From Streptomyces sp. NBRC 110035 (GTDB lineage Bacteria; Actinomycetota; Actinomycetes; Streptomycetales; Streptomycetaceae): a stretch of DNA of 64,000 nucleotides. Below are positions 53,053 to 61,516 of the stretch, in pieces. The translations under genes and the position numbers were made by a program. Numbering within the stretch: position 1 is the stretch's first letter; every line of letters starts with the position of its first letter. The stretch spans positions 112,194 to 176,193 of the forward strand of contig NZ_BBNN01000023.1 of the NCBI RefSeq assembly GCF_000829695.1. Direction: 5' to 3'. The notes under the pieces are model-generated. The model searched no databases and was not told the origin of the DNA. It worked only from the letters and a program-made list of their open reading frames with translations.

Positions 53053-54633
53053 ATGTTCCGCAGCGAGTACGCAGACGTTCCACCCGTCGAACTCCCCATC
53101 CACGAAGCCGTGTTCGCACGCGCCGCCGAGTTCGGGAGCACTCCGGCACTGATCGACGGCACCGACGGCACCACCCTCACGTACGAGCAGGCCGACCGGT
53201 TCCACCGGCGCGTGGCCGCCGCCCTCGCCGAGGCGGGCGTGCGCAAGGGCGACGTGCTCGCCCTGCACAGCCCCAACACGGTCGCCTTCCCGCTCGCCTT
53301 CTACGCGGCCACCCGCGCGGGCGCCTCGGTCACCACCATCCACCCGCTGGCCACCGCAGAGGAGTTCGGCAGGCAACTGGCGGACTCCTCGGCCCGCTGG
53401 ATCGTCACCGTGTCCCCGCTGCTCCCGACCGCCCGCAGGGCGGCCGAACGCGCGGGCGGCGTCGAGGAGATCCTCGTCTGCGACAGCGCGCCCGGCCACC
53501 GCTCCCTGGTCGACATGCTGGCCTCCACCGCCCCCGAGCCGCAGGTCGCCATCGACCCCGCCGAGGACGTCGCCGTCCTGCCGTACTCCTCCGGCACCAC
53601 CGGCACCCCCAAGGGCGTGATGCTCACGCACCGCCAGATCGCCACCAACCTCGCCCAGCTCGAACCGCTGATCACCGCCGGCCCCGGCGACCGCGTCCTC
53701 GCCGTGCTGCCGTTCTTCCACATCTACGGTCTGACGGCCCTGATGAACGCCCCCCTGCGCCAGGGCGCCGCCGTCGTCGTCCTGCCGCGCTTCGACCTGG
53801 AGACGTTCCTGGCGGCCGTCCAGAACCACCGCATCACCGCGCTGTACGTGGCCCCGCCCATCGTCCTGGCCCTCGCCAAGCACCCCCTGGTCGCCGCGTA
53901 CGACCTCACCTCCCTGAAGTACGTCATCAGCGCCGCCGCACCCCTGGACGCGAGCCTCGCCGCCGCCTGCTCGCAGCGGCTCGGCCTGCCGTCCGTCGGC
54001 CAGGCGTACGGCATGACGGAACTGTCGCCGGGCACCCACGTCGTCCCCCTGGACGCCATGGACGACGCGCCGCCCGGCACCGTCGGCAAGCTCGTCGCCG
54101 GCACCGAGATGCGCATCGTCGCCCTCGACGACCCGGCCGGGGACCTCGGCCCCGGCGAGTCCGGCGAGATCCTCATCCGCGGTCCCCAGGTCATGAAGGG
54201 CTACCTCGGCCGCCCCGACGCCACCGCCGCGATCATCGACGGGGACGGCTGGCTGCACACCGGCGACGTCGGCCACACCGACGAGGACGGCTGGCTGTTC
54301 GTCGTCGACCGGGTCAAGGAACTCATCAAGTACAAGGGCTTCCAGGTCGCCCCCGCCGAACTCGAGGCGCTGCTCCTGACCCACCCCGGCATCGCCGACG
54401 CCGCCGTCGTCGGCGTCCACGACGACGACGGCAACGAGGTCCCGCACGCCCACGTCGTCCGCCGGCCGTCCGCCCCCGGGCTCTCCCGGAGCGAGGTCAT
54501 GACGTACGTCGCCGAACACGTCGCCCCGTACAAGCGGGTCCGCCACGTCACCTTCATCGGCGCCGTCCCCCGGGCGGCCTCCGGGAAGATCCTGCGCCGC
54601 GAACTGAGGGCGCGGTCGGAGGAGCCCTCATGA
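53053..54633 (+). CDS. acyl-CoA ligase (4-coumarate-CoA ligase-like)
   Basis: Predicted 526-aa adenylate-forming enzyme that activates a carboxylic acid to its CoA thioester. The AMP-binding P-loop is LPYSSGTTGTPKGVMLTH, A5 is QAYGMTEL, A7 is GWLHTGDVGHTDEDG, A8 is VVDRVKELIKYKGFQVAPAE, and the catalytic A10 lysine is in PRAASGKILRRELR. Domain layout is that of plant-type 4CL relatives. A GGAGGAACC site precedes the ATG. It probably feeds the acyl-CoA dehydrogenase just upstream; the acid is unknown. Confidence 0.93.
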   Translation: MFRSEYADVPPVELPIHEAVFARAAEFGSTPALIDGTDGTTLTYEQADRFHRRVAAALAEAGVRKGDVLALHSPNTVAFPLAFYAATRAGASVTTIHPLATAEEFGRQLADSSARWIVTVSPLLPTARRAAERAGGVEEILVCDSAPGHRSLVDMLASTAPEPQVAIDPAEDVAVLPYSSGTTGTPKGVMLTHRQIATNLAQLEPLITAGPGDRVLAVLPFFHIYGLTALMNAPLRQGAAVVVLPRFDLETFLAAVQNHRITALYVAPPIVLALAKHPLVAAYDLTSLKYVISAAAPLDASLAAACSQRLGLPSVGQAYGMTELSPGTHVVPLDAMDDAPPGTVGKLVAGTEMRIVALDDPAGDLGPGESGEILIRGPQVMKGYLGRPDATAAIIDGDGWLHTGDVGHTDEDGWLFVVDRVKELIKYKGFQVAPAELEALLLTHPGIADAAVVGVHDDDGNEVPHAHVVRRPSAPGLSRSEVMTYVAEHVAPYKRVRHVTFIGAVPRAASGKILRRELRARSEEPS

Positions 54634-55364
54634 CCCTGATCGGCCGCAGGCGCGCGCGGGGCGTCGAGATCCTCAGCCTCGACGCCTCCGAGCGCCGCAA
54701 CGCCCTGTCCGCCGCCCTCGTCGGGGAACTGGCCGACGCGCTCACCGACGCCGGCCGGGACGCCGACGTCCGCGCGGTCGTGCTCACGCACACCGGGAAC
54801 ACCTTCAGCGCGGGCGCCGACCTGCGCGACCCACCGACCCCCCAGGCGCTGACCGGCCTGCTGCGGCACATCGTCGAACTCCCGAAACCGGTCGTCGCGC
54901 GGGTCACCGGGCACGTCCGCGCGGGCGGCCTCGGCCTGCTCGGCGCCTGCGACGTCGCCGCCGCCTCGGACACGGCCACGTTCGCCTTCACCGAGGTCCG
55001 CATCGGGGTCGCCCCGGCCGTCGTCTCCCTGCCGCTGCTGCCCCGCGCCGACCCGCGTGCGCTGGCCCGCTACTCCCTCACCGGGGAGCGCTTCGACGCC
55101 GCCGAAGCCGTCCGCGCCGGCCTGCTCACCGTGTCGGGCGAGGACGTCGACCAGGTCCTCGCCCCGGTCCTCGACGGCCTGCGCCGGGCCGCACCCGAGG
55201 CCCTGGCCGAGACGAAGCGGCTGCTCACGGCTAGGGTGCTGGAGACCTTCGACCGGGACGCCGCCGACCTGACGGCGCTCTCGGCCCGCCTCTTCGCCTC
55301 CGCCACCGCACGGGAGGGGATGACGGCCTTCCTCGAACGACGGGACCCGCAATGGGCGGTGTGA
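54630..55364 (+). CDS. enoyl-CoA hydratase/isomerase
   Basis: Predicted 244-aa crotonase-fold protein overlapping the ligase by 4 bp (ATGA). NALSAALVGELADAL, FSAGADLRDP (first oxyanion-hole segment) and GHVRAGGLGLLGACDVAAAS (second) are present. The usual catalytic Glu region reads TEVRIGVAPAV. It is slightly short for the family. It likely hydrates the enoyl-CoA or glutaconyl-type intermediate of the pathway. Confidence 0.9.
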   Translation: MTLIGRRRARGVEILSLDASERRNALSAALVGELADALTDAGRDADVRAVVLTHTGNTFSAGADLRDPPTPQALTGLLRHIVELPKPVVARVTGHVRAGGLGLLGACDVAAASDTATFAFTEVRIGVAPAVVSLPLLPRADPRALARYSLTGERFDAAEAVRAGLLTVSGEDVDQVLAPVLDGLRRAAPEALAETKRLLTARVLETFDRDAADLTALSARLFASATAREGMTAFLERRDPQWAV

Positions 55365-55984
55365 GCACGACCGGCCGCAGCGACCGCAGCGACCGTGCCG
55401 AGCGCGTTCCCAAGCAGGACCGCAGCCGGGTCACCCGGCAGCGGCTCCTGGAAGCCGCCGTGGCCTGCCTCGCCGAACACGGCTGGGCGGGCTCCACGGT
55501 CCTGGTCGTCGCCGAACGCGCGGGTGTCTCCCGGGGCGCGGCCCAGCACCACTTCCCGACCCGCGAGGACCTCTTCACGGCCGCCGTCGAGTACGTCGCC
55601 GAGGAACGCTCCACCGCCCTGCGGGCCCTCTTCCCCGACGGCACGACCGCGGGCGACCGCCGCGCGGTGGTCACCGCGCTGGTCGACCTCTACACCGGGC
55701 CCCTGTTCCGCGCCGCCCTCCACCTGTGGGTCGCCGCCTCCGACGAGGAGCAGCTGCGGCCCCGCGTGACCGAGCTGGAGTCCCGCATCGGGCGCGAGAG
55801 CCACCGCGTCGCCGTGGACCTCCTCGCCGCCGACGAGACCCGCCCCGGTGTCCGCGAGACCGTCCAGGGCCTCCTCGACATGGCCCGCGGCCTGGGCCTG
55901 GCCACCCTCCTCACCGACGACGCGGCCCGGCGCGAGCGGGTGGTACGGCAGTGGGCGGCACTGCTGGACGAGGCGCTGGGCTGA
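55352..55984 (+). CDS. TetR-family regulator of the catabolic operon
   Basis: Predicted 210-aa TetR-type repressor at the end of the operon. The helix-turn-helix is STVLVVAERAGVSRGAAQHHFPTREDLFTAAVEYV. Starts at 55352 (ATG, 13-bp overlap) and 55361 (GTG, 4-bp GTGA overlap like its neighbours) are both plausible. Its likely operator is the GCAAGC-AC-GCTTGC palindrome over the operon promoter, with an acyl-CoA as inducer; this link is inference. Confidence 0.9.
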   Translation: MGGVSTTGRSDRSDRAERVPKQDRSRVTRQRLLEAAVACLAEHGWAGSTVLVVAERAGVSRGAAQHHFPTREDLFTAAVEYVAEERSTALRALFPDGTTAGDRRAVVTALVDLYTGPLFRAALHLWVAASDEEQLRPRVTELESRIGRESHRVAVDLLAADETRPGVRETVQGLLDMARGLGLATLLTDDAARRERVVRQWAALLDEALG

Positions 55985-56306
55985 GGCACCGGGGCGAGGT
56001 GCCGGGCCGAGGCCGCCGGGACGACTCTGCTGCGCAATTCCGGGACGTCTCCGCCGAGGGGACCGCGACCTGCGACGCCCCGGTGATCGTCGCGGCCTCC
56101 CCGGTCGGTTTCTGCTGCCCGGCCGCATCGCGCAGCAGAGTCCGGGACGGCTGCAAAGATCCGGGCGGCGGCGCACGGGGTGCTCCACGGGAGCCGGCAC
56201 CCGCCCTGACGCCTCCGGCAGCCGGTCCTTCGGCACGTTCCGCACGCGAACGGGTGTCCCGCGAGCCGCCCGGTCCCGGCGCGGCACCGGTGAGGTGCCC
56301 GCCCGT
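55985..56306. other. convergent intergenic region with long-range inverted repeat
   Basis: About 320 bp without a gene, between tetR and pdxH. It holds a 12-bp inverted repeat with arms at 56024-56035 and 56130-56141 and related TCCGGGACG copies next to each arm. No U-rich terminator is obvious. Confidence 0.5.
56024..56141. repeat. 118-bp element bounded by 12-bp inverted repeats
   Basis: ACTCTGCTGCGC (56024-56035) and GCGCAGCAGAGT (56130-56141) are perfect inverted copies, with TCCGGGACG beside each (56039 inside the left end, 56141 outside the right end). It encodes nothing and could be a small MITE-like remnant or a long hairpin. Confidence 0.45.
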
Positions 56307-56993
56307 TCACGGGCTCAGCCGCTCCACCTTCCAGCCGCCGTCCGGCCGGGCCGTGTAGCGCAGGCGGTCGTGAAGGCGGTTCTCGCGGCCCTGCCAGAAC
56401 TCGACCGCCTGCGGGACCACCCGGAAACCGCCCCAGTGCGGCGGGACCGGCACCTGCTCGCCCTCCGGGTGGCGGGCCGCCAGCTCCGCGTACGTCGCGT
56501 CCAGGTCCGCACGGTCGGCCAGCACCGACGACTGGCCGCTCGCCCACGCGCCGAGCTGCGAGCCGTGCGGGCGGGTGCGGAAGTAGGCGGCCGTCTCGTC
56601 CCGGCCGGTGCGCCGCGCGGCGCCGGTGACGATGACCTGCCGGGCCATCGGATGCCACGGGAACAGCAGCGAGACGTACGGGTTGACGGTCAGCTCGCGC
56701 CCCTTGCGGGAGTCGTAGTTCGTGTAGAACACGAACCCCTGCTCGTCGAAGTGCTTCAGCAGCACCGTGCGGGAGCTGGGCCGGCCCCGCGCGTCCGCCG
56801 TGGACACGATCATCGCGTTCGGCTCGAACAGGCCGCCGTCCGTCGCCGCCTGCTTGAACCAGCGCGCGAACTGCTCGACGGGGGTGGCGGCCAGGTCGGC
56901 CTCGGAAAGCCCCTCGGCCCGGTACTGCTTGCGCATCGAGGCGGGATCGAAGGGGGCGGAGTCTCGGGCGGTCACGTGGTCATCCTGCCGCAT
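56307..56993 (-). CDS. pdxH: pyridoxamine 5'-phosphate oxidase
   Basis: Predicted 228-aa FMN enzyme that makes pyridoxal 5'-phosphate. The signature blocks are [49 protein letters not shown] and the C-terminal [17 protein letters not shown]. The ATG at 56993 is used; a GTG at 56975 with a better spaced AGGA site would remove six residues. It is divergent from citrate synthase 2, and repeats between the two genes may control both. Confidence 0.95.
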   Translation of the reverse strand: MRQDDHVTARDSAPFDPASMRKQYRAEGLSEADLAATPVEQFARWFKQAATDGGLFEPNAMIVSTADARGRPSSRTVLLKHFDEQGFVFYTNYDSRKGRELTVNPYVSLLFPWHPMARQVIVTGAARRTGRDETAAYFRTRPHGSQLGAWASGQSSVLADRADLDATYAELAARHPEGEQVPVPPHWGGFRVVPQAVEFWQGRENRLHDRLRYTARPDGGWKVERLSP

Positions 56994-57346
56994 GAGCGGA
57001 TCCCGTGGGCACGGAGTCCGCAGGTCGGTGCGGCAGGGGCCGCGCGATGCGCGCGCCGGGAGGGCCGTCCGGAATTCAGTGGCACTGAGTGCCGAAAACA
57101 CTCCCCAAAACTGGCACTCAGGGATATCGTTGCTGGGCAACTGCTCCGGTTGGGTGGCCGCCGGCCGGGCATCACAGGGGTGACGTCCCGGACCGCGAGT
57201 CCTCGCGACGACGACCGCGGATCCCCCGGACGCGCACTCGCCCCAACCGGCCGACCGGTCACCGGTCGGCCGGCTCACCGACCGGCCGGCGCATGGCCGT
57301 CCCACCCACACGGCCGTCCGCCGCCCCCATCACGAGGAGCCGCCTG
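56994..57346. other. pdxH-citrate synthase divergent promoter region
   Basis: 353 bp with no gene. The part 57070-57130 is AT-rich relative to its surroundings and holds the repeated TGGCACT elements listed separately. The downstream part has direct CCGACCGG-type repeats (57245-57295). Confidence 0.5.
57080..57121. promoter_or_regulatory. repeated TGGCACT boxes, possible shared operator
   Basis: TGGCACTGA (57080-57088, also the left half of the dyad GGCACTGAGTGCC at 57081-57093) and TGGCACTCA (57112-57120) are spaced 32 bp, about three turns, between divergent pdxH and citrate synthase genes. The half-site resembles CIRCE (GCACTC) but the spacing does not fit HrcA. Confidence 0.5.
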
Positions 57347-58453
57347 ATGTCCGACTTCGTACCCGGGCTCGAAGGAGTCGTCGCGTTCGAAACGGAGATC
57401 GCCGAACCGGACAAGGAGGGCGGCGCACTCCGGTACCGGGGCGTCGACATCGAGAACCTGGTCGGGCACGTCTCCTTCGGGAACGTCTGGGGCCTTCTCG
57501 TCGACGGCGCCTTCAACCCCGGTCTGCCGCCCGCCGAGCCCTTCCCGATCCCCGTCCACTCCGGTGACGTCCGCGTCGACGTCCAGTCCGCGCTCGCCAT
57601 GCTGGCACCGGTCTGGGGCCTGAAACCGCTGCTCGACATCGATGCCGGGCAGGCCCGCGACGACCTCGCGCGCGCCGCCGTCATGGCCCTCTCCTACGTC
57701 GCCCAGTCCGCACGCGGCCAGGGTCTGCCCATGGTCCCGCAGGGCGAGATAGACAAGGCGCGGTCCGTCGTCGAACGCTTCATGATCCGCTGGCGCGGCG
57801 AACCCGACCCCCGGCACGTCGCCGCCGTCGACGCGTACTGGACCTCCGCCGCCGAGCACGGCATGAACGCCTCCACCTTCACGGCCCGCGTCATCGCCTC
57901 CACCGGCGCGGACGTGGCCGCGGCCCTCTCGGGCGCCGTCGGCGCCATGTCGGGTCCCCTGCACGGCGGCGCGCCCTCGCGCGTCCTCGGCATGATCGAG
58001 GAGATCGAACGCACCGGAGACGCCGAGGCGTACGTGAAGGGGGCGCTCGACCGGGGCGAACGCCTCATGGGCTTCGGCCACCGCGTCTACCGCGCCGAGG
58101 ACCCCCGCGCCCGCGTGCTGCGCCGCACCGCCCGCGAGCTCGGTGCCCCGCGCTTCGAGGTCGCCGAGGCGCTGGAGAAGGCCGCCCTGGCCGAGCTCCA
58201 CGCCCGCCGTCCCGACCGCGTCCTGGCCACCAACGTCGAGTTCTGGGCCGCCATCGTCCTGGACTTCGCCGAGGTGCCGGCCCACATGTTCACCTCGATG
58301 TTCACCTGTGCCCGTACCGCGGGCTGGTCGGCCCACATCCTCGAGCAGAAGCGCACCGGCCGCCTGGTCCGCCCCTCCGCCCGCTACACGGGCCCCGGCA
58401 GCCGCGACCCGCACGAGATCGAGGGCTACGCGGACATGGCCGACCGGGCCTGA
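57347..58453 (+). CDS. citrate synthase 2 (citrate synthase-like)
   Basis: Predicted 368-aa citrate-synthase-family enzyme condensing acetyl-CoA with oxaloacetate or a related 2-oxoacid. The active-site His residues lie in MSGPLHGGAPSRVLGM and MGFGHRVYRAEDPRARVL, and the Asp region in VEFWAAIVLDFAEVP. It is shorter than the main hexameric GltA and fits the CitA/citrate synthase 2 group. The ATG at 57347 is preceded by ACGAGGAG. Its partner citrate synthase-like gene found beside it in some Streptomyces is not in this window. Confidence 0.93.
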   Translation: MSDFVPGLEGVVAFETEIAEPDKEGGALRYRGVDIENLVGHVSFGNVWGLLVDGAFNPGLPPAEPFPIPVHSGDVRVDVQSALAMLAPVWGLKPLLDIDAGQARDDLARAAVMALSYVAQSARGQGLPMVPQGEIDKARSVVERFMIRWRGEPDPRHVAAVDAYWTSAAEHGMNASTFTARVIASTGADVAAALSGAVGAMSGPLHGGAPSRVLGMIEEIERTGDAEAYVKGALDRGERLMGFGHRVYRAEDPRARVLRRTARELGAPRFEVAEALEKAALAELHARRPDRVLATNVEFWAAIVLDFAEVPAHMFTSMFTCARTAGWSAHILEQKRTGRLVRPSARYTGPGSRDPHEIEGYADMADRA

Positions 58454-58487
58454 GCCCGGGCTCCCGGAGGCGCACGGAAACGCAGAC

Positions 58488-58548
58488 GACCCGCGAGCCC
58501 GGCCCTCCGGAGGAGGGGCCGGCCGGACGTACCGGCGACTCGCGGGTC
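58488..58548. terminator. bidirectional terminator downstream of citrate synthase 2
   Basis: GACCCGCGAG (58488-58497) pairs perfectly with CTCGCGGGTC (58539-58548), enclosing a second GGCCC/GGGCC-type hairpin. It could also end the minus-strand micro-transcript. Confidence 0.75.
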
Positions 58549-58624
58549 GGGCGACTGCGTTGGATTGGGCCGGTCGCGTGCCTCACACACGCTGGTCCGG
58601 CGCCGAACCGAGTACGGCGACGGG

Positions 58625-58666
58625 CTACTGGCCCGCAGCCACCTCTTCCGTCCGGTATGCGTACAT
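58625..58666 (-). CDS. 13-aa micro-ORF with consensus ribosome site and promoter
   Basis: On the minus strand, AAAGGAGG (58685-58678), a full anti-16S complement, stands 11 nt before ATG 58666, which encodes MYAYRTEEVAAGQ and a TAG stop. A TTGATC / 18 bp / TAGGGT promoter lies just upstream, and the hairpin at 58488-58548 could end the transcript about 200 nt long. No family is recognised. It may be a leader or regulatory peptide, or the transcript may act as RNA. Confidence 0.45.
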   Translation of the reverse strand: MYAYRTEEVAAGQ

Positions 58667-58698
58667 CTGCCGAACCACCTCCTTTCCGGAATGCCACC

Positions 58699-58728
58699 AC
58701 CCTAGGAAACGCCCCGCCGTCCGATCAA
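58699..58728 (-). promoter_or_regulatory. predicted housekeeping promoter on the minus strand
   Basis: -35 TTGATC (58728-58723) and -10 TAGGGT (58704-58699) with an 18-bp spacer, oriented toward the micro-ORF at 58666. Confidence 0.55.
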
Positions 58729-59038
58729 CCGCTTTTTCGAGATATCGGCCGTTGGACGTGTCGCCGATGGTCATCTGCCGTGCGGCGGGCCGGGAGGACG
58801 GGCGGCGGGGTGCACCTTCGCCGGCCCGCGGACGAGGACCGGGACGGAGGGGGGAGGCCCGGCGGGGGAGCGGTGGCCGAGCGGCCGCCGCGCGGGAACG
58901 GGCGCGAAGTGCTGGTGGCGTACAACGATTTTCTCCATGTTGCGGGAATCCGATGTGCGCTGAGTCACGTTCACGTTGAATGATGGCAAGTGGGCGGACC
59001 GACGTGCCGTACGCAGGACGCAGCTGCAGGGGGTCCAG

Positions 59039-60451
59039 GTGAGTGCTTCCCGGAGTAGTGGGACCACCGACGAGGAACTGGGGCCCGACGAGCCCGGGCG
59101 GGAGAGTGCGGACGGTTCCGATCTGCTGGCCGCGTTGCTGGACGGCATGGACGCCGCCCTGTGCGCCTTCGACGCGGACGCGGTGGTGACGCACTGGAAC
59201 CGCGAGGCCGAGCGCATCCTCGGGTGGACCGCGGCCGAGGCCGTGGGCCGGCAGGGCTTCGCCGGATGGGCGGTGCGCGGCGCGGACGCCGCGGAGGTCG
59301 AGGCCCGGCTGATGTCGGCCATGGAGGCCGCGGGCCGGCAGGTGCACGAGTTCGCGCTGCTGACCAAGGACGGCGGCCGGGTGCTGGTGCGGACCCAGTC
59401 CGCGGCCGTACGCGGGCCCGACGGGAGGCCGGCGGGTGTGTACTGCGCGTTCAGCGAGGTGCACACGCAGATCGACCTGGAACGGTCGATCGCGCTGAGC
59501 GAGGCGCTGCTGGCGGACGCGAGCTGGGGCGTCGTCCTCGTGGACGCCGATCTGCGGCCCGCCGTGCTGAACACGCACGCGGCGAAGGCGTTCGGCACCG
59601 GGCGCACCTCCGTGCTGGGGCGGCCGCTCGGGGAGCTGCTGTCGCGGGGCGTGGAGGAACTGGAGAGCGCGCTCACCCACGTGCTGGCCCAGGGCGCTCC
59701 GCCCGCGCCCGCCGAGATCTGGGTGAGTGTGCGGGAGCCGAAGGGCGAACGGCGGCGGTGCTGGCGGTGCGGCTTCGTGCGGCTGGCGTCGCCGCTGGCG
59801 GAGGAGCCGGTGCCGCTCGGTGTGGGCTGGCTGTTCCAGGACGTGACCGAGGCCCGGCAGAGCGAGCAGGAGGCGTCGCTGGTGCGGTTCCGGGCGCAGC
59901 AGCTGCACCGGGCGGCGCGGGCGGCGGCCGAGTGCGAGGACCCGGCGGAGGCCGTCACCGTCCATCTGGACTTCGCGCTCGCCGGATTCGCCGACCACGC
60001 GCTGATCGACCGCGTGGCGGACCGGGCGGCAGGGACGGCGGGTGAGGCGGAGGACGCGGGACGGGTCCGGCTGGTGCGGATCGCGGCCACACCGTCCGGG
60101 GCGCCGGGGCCGAGCCGGCTCGCCGGGCAGGCGGGGCTGCCGGTGCGGTACGGCCCGGGCCATCCCGCCCTGCGGTGCGTCGAGCGGGCCGGCTCCGTAC
60201 GGGCCGACGCGGGGGCGGTGGCGGCATCGGAGGCGCGCGCGTGGGCGGTGTCCCGGCAGTGGCCGGAGGACGCGGCGCACGCCCTGTGCACGGTGCTGCG
60301 CAGCCGCGGCCGGACGCTCGGCGCCGTGACGTTTCTGCGCGGCCCGGGACGCAACGCCTTCGAACGGCCCGACGCGATGTACGCGGAGGACGTGGCCCTC
60401 CGCATCGCCACCGCCCTGGACCTGGCGGGGGTGACCGGGCAGCGGGAGTGA
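59039..60451 (+). CDS. PAS-PAS-GAF-like sensory protein
   Basis: Predicted 470-aa cytoplasmic sensor without an output kinase or phosphatase. PAS 1 (about residues 30-140) has ALCAFDADAVVTHWNREAERILGWTAAEAVGR; PAS 2 (about 150-275) has WGVVLVDADLRPAVLNTHAAKAFG. A C-terminal region (about 290-465) resembles a GAF domain of SpoIIE-type regulators (HALCTVLRSRGRTLGAVTFLRG, AEDVALRIATALDLA). The GTG at 59039 follows GCAGGGGG; a TTG at 58976 is less likely. It may have lost a PP2C-type effector domain or work with a separate partner. Confidence 0.85.
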   Translation: MSASRSSGTTDEELGPDEPGRESADGSDLLAALLDGMDAALCAFDADAVVTHWNREAERILGWTAAEAVGRQGFAGWAVRGADAAEVEARLMSAMEAAGRQVHEFALLTKDGGRVLVRTQSAAVRGPDGRPAGVYCAFSEVHTQIDLERSIALSEALLADASWGVVLVDADLRPAVLNTHAAKAFGTGRTSVLGRPLGELLSRGVEELESALTHVLAQGAPPAPAEIWVSVREPKGERRRCWRCGFVRLASPLAEEPVPLGVGWLFQDVTEARQSEQEASLVRFRAQQLHRAARAAAECEDPAEAVTVHLDFALAGFADHALIDRVADRAAGTAGEAEDAGRVRLVRIAATPSGAPGPSRLAGQAGLPVRYGPGHPALRCVERAGSVRADAGAVAASEARAWAVSRQWPEDAAHALCTVLRSRGRTLGAVTFLRGPGRNAFERPDAMYAEDVALRIATALDLAGVTGQRE

Positions 60452-60469
60452 CGGCGGGATCCGGTGCCG

Positions 60470-60508
60470 GAATTCGGCGCGGGAATCCGGCGCGGGGATT
60501 CAGCGCCG
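60470..60508. repeat. three imperfect 13-bp direct repeats between convergent genes
   Basis: GAATTCGGCGCGG (60470), GAATCCGGCGCGG (60483) and GGATTCAGCGCCG (60496) run head to tail. The third covers the stop codon of the SIS gene. Confidence 0.6.
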
Positions 60509-61255
60509 GTAGAAGATCCGGTCGGCGTACCGCTCCATGATGCGGCCGTTCCATTCGTGGCCGCCGTCGACATTGCCGGAGCGCAGGAGGGGCGGCTCGA
60601 TGCCGCGGTCGGCCAGGGTGGCGGCCGCGGTGGCCATGACCGCCTGGAGGAGGGCCGTGGTGACGACGGTGGAGGCGGGGGCGAAGGGGGCGGGCACGTT
60701 GTCCAGGGTCAGCTCCGCGTCGCCCACCGCGATCTTGGAGTCCAGGACGAGATCGCAGTGGTCCTTGAGGTAGGTCCCCGACGCGTGCCGGGACGTCGTC
60801 TCCGTCGCGTACGCCACCGAGGTCACGCCGATGACCTTCAGGCCCAGGGCGCGCGCTTTCACGGCCATCTCCACGGGCAGCGCGTTGCGCCCGGACAGGG
60901 AGACGATCACCAGCGCGTCGCCCGCGCGGGCCGGGGACGAGTCGAGCACGGCGCCCGCGAGCCCGTCGACGCGCTCGAGGGCCGAGCCGAGGGTGGCCGG
61001 CATCACGTCGACGCCGACGGCGCCCGGGACGGCGAGCAGGTTCATCAGGGCGAGTCCGCCCGCGCGGTAGACGACGTCCTGCGCGGCGAGCGAGGAGTGG
61101 CCGGCACCGAAGGCGAAGAGGCGTCCGCCGCCCGAGACCGTGTCGGCGAGCAGGGCGCCCGCTGCCGCGACGGAGTCGGCCTCCTCGTCGCGGACCCGGT
61201 GCAGCAGGTCGATCGCGGCGTCGAGGAACCGGCCGGCGGGCGTACGGTCGCTCAT
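60500..61255 (-). CDS. SIS-domain sugar-isomerase-like protein
   Basis: Predicted 251-aa SIS-fold protein that would bind phosphosugars. GGRLFAFGAGHSSLAAQDVVYRAGGL and ALVIVSLSGRNALPVEMAVKARALGLKVIGVTSV are the two phosphate-binding strand-loop regions (SGRN). The ATG at 61255 is supported by GAAGGGA. It fits the UPF0309 / sugar isomerase domain group; the reaction is unknown. It is divergent from dmdR1. Confidence 0.9.
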   Translation of the reverse strand: MSDRTPAGRFLDAAIDLLHRVRDEEADSVAAAGALLADTVSGGGRLFAFGAGHSSLAAQDVVYRAGGLALMNLLAVPGAVGVDVMPATLGSALERVDGLAGAVLDSSPARAGDALVIVSLSGRNALPVEMAVKARALGLKVIGVTSVAYATETTSRHASGTYLKDHCDLVLDSKIAVGDAELTLDNVPAPFAPASTVVTTALLQAVMATAAATLADRGIEPPLLRSGNVDGGHEWNGRIMERYADRIFYRR

Positions 61256-61360
61256 ACGGCATCCCTTCGGGGTGGACTGCTGCCGATCACCGTGCGGTCC
61301 GGACCAGTGCCGTGTCAACGGGGCGGCCCGAGGGGCCGGGAAGCCCTTCGCGGCGGCCCC

Positions 61361-61384
61361 GTACCACCCGGTACCACCCGGTAC
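61361..61384. repeat. GTACCACCCG direct repeats between SIS gene and dmdR1
   Basis: Two perfect 10-bp copies of GTACCACCCG (61361, 61371) followed by GTAC. The GTAC cores make overlapping dyads; possible operator. Confidence 0.4.
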
Positions 61385-61516
61385 GTGCCTTTCGTTTCCG
61401 CGGTGCGCCTCGGTTGTCGTCGCCATGCGTCAGAATTGAGTCCAGGGCCAGCGCATGCGCCGGTGAGCCGTCCAGCCTCCGGCAGAGCCAATCGCAGATC
61501 TCATCGAGGGGCACGT

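Larger units (their letters stand above)
58454..59038. other. 585-bp region with terminator and a minus-strand micro-transcription unit
   Basis: It contains the citrate synthase terminator, a minus-strand promoter/SD/micro-ORF unit (58625-58728) and, from 58741 to 58920, very GC-rich sequence in which I see no gene. The promoter of the PAS gene should lie in the AT-richer stretch 58915-59000. Confidence 0.5.

Noticed and set aside
57060..57130. CIRCE/HrcA site at the TGGCACT repeats
   Set aside because: CIRCE needs GCACTC-n9-GAGTGC; here the half-sites have wrong spacing and order, and pdxH/citrate synthase are not chaperone genes.
58625..60280. Long minus-strand frame that ends with the micro-ORF
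   Set aside because: It is antisense to the PAS gene and Arg/Pro/Gly-rich; only the last 13 codons have their own promoter and ribosome site.
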